A program made the translations under genes and the position numbers. Below are positions 5,515 through 5,820 of a stretch of 5,820 nucleotides of DNA, one piece after another; the stretch's first letter is position 1, and every line of letters begins with the position of its first letter. The stretch spans positions 1 to 5,820 of the forward strand of contig DASWVC010000030.1 of assembly GCA_036401335.1 (NCBI GenBank), in the 5' to 3' direction. The stretch is from DASWVC01 sp036401335. Its GTDB lineage: Bacteria; Verrucomicrobiota; Verrucomicrobiia; Chthoniobacterales; JAFAMB01. The notes beneath the pieces were generated by a model that saw only the letters and a program-made list of their open reading frames with translations, ran no database searches and was not told the origin of the DNA.

Positions 5515-5547
5515 CTTTCGTTGCAGGGACCAGGGCCTCCAGGCCGG

Positions 5548-5820
5548 CTATTTCCCTTCCGCGTCTTCGTCGAGCGCAGCTTTCACCAAGGCCTCGACTT
5601 CATCATAGAGCCCCTGGTCGGCTTTCAACGCTTCCTTGGCGGCATCACGCCCTTGCGCCAGTTGCGCTCCCTTGAACGAGATCCAGGAACCGCGCTTTTC
5701 CAAAATGTTTTTCTCGAGCGCCAGGTCAAGCAAGGCGCCCACGTTGGAAATGCCTTCGTTGTACATGATGTCGAACTCAGCTTCCTTAAAAGGAGGAGCA
5801 ACTTTGTTCTTCACCACTTT
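5548..5820 (-). CDS. recA: RecA recombinase, C-terminal fragment (5' part outside window)
   Basis: The last 90 codons are present, ending at the TAG at 5548-5550; the frame stays open through the right edge of the window. The residues KVVKNKVAPPFKEAEFDIMY, then NEGIS, then LLDLALEKNILEKRGSWISF, then KGAQLAQGRDAAKEAL match RecA from the end of the ATPase core through the C-terminal domain. The chain closes with an acidic tail, LDEDAEGK, which in the family modulates DNA binding. RecA forms ATP-dependent filaments on single-stranded DNA, catalyses strand exchange and triggers LexA cleavage. The Walker A and B motifs and the L1/L2 loops lie outside the window. The gene ends facing the exported-protein gene, with a strong hairpin between them. 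The reading frame shows no sign of damage. Confidence 0.96.
   Translation of the reverse strand, partial: KVVKNKVAPPFKEAEFDIMYNEGISNVGALLDLALEKNILEKRGSWISFKGAQLAQGRDAAKEALKADQGLYDEVEALVKAALDEDAEGK

Noticed and set aside
5534..5545. GGCCT/AGGCC hairpin just after the recA stop
   Set aside because: The stem is only 4-5 bp with a 2-4-base loop and no T-tract; the 12-bp hairpin at 5485-5514 is the better terminator.

Overview
The window is a high-GC stretch of bacterial chromosome that mixes core housekeeping genes with a small accessory module. AlaS has a tryptophan-containing HHTFFEMLGNWSFGDY signature where E. coli has F. None of the complete protein genes has a convincing Shine-Dalgarno sequence. 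With the tone of the recA and oligopeptidase B fragments, this suggests an environmental, non-proteobacterial Gram-negative. My best guess is Verrucomicrobiota or a relative, but that is inference from memory of family sequences, not from a search.

Layout, left to right: (1) 1-140, plus strand: the C-terminal end of an oligopeptidase B-like S9 serine peptidase, carrying the catalytic His motif. (2) 141-456: a gene-free convergent spacer rich in inverted repeats. (3) 457-1153, minus strand: a complete type II toxin-antitoxin pair, an AbrB-fold VapB antitoxin and a PIN-domain VapC toxin with overlapping reading frames. A triple ACAAGGA/TCCTTGT half-site array lies just upstream and is a likely autoregulatory operator. 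(4) 1254-1328, minus strand: tRNA-Val(GAC) with encoded CCA. (5) 1329-1533: a spacer holding another copy of the structured repeat seen in region 2. (6) 1534-1926 and 1991-4657, minus strand: a YkvA/DUF1232-like small protein immediately downstream of full-length alanyl-tRNA synthetase. (7) 4658-4930: a divergent regulatory spacer with a degenerate tandem repeat of about 10 bp. (8) 4931-5455, plus strand: a small predicted exported protein of unknown function. (9) 5485-5514: a strong hairpin, probably a two-way terminator, then the C-terminal 90 residues of RecA on the minus strand, running off the right edge.

All the minus-strand genes read in one direction: recA, then alaS, ykvA-like, tRNA-Val and vapBC. 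The order recA before alaS recalls the recA-recX-alaS order of E. coli. Here no recX is seen, and an opposite-strand exported-protein gene sits between the two. alaS and the ykvA-like gene are 64 bases apart with no evident terminator and are probably co-transcribed. vapBC is a self-contained module next to the tRNA 3' end. I see no IS element, CRISPR array or clear new multi-gene system. The most interesting features are the repeat family with interleaved palindromes and the candidate vapBC operator.
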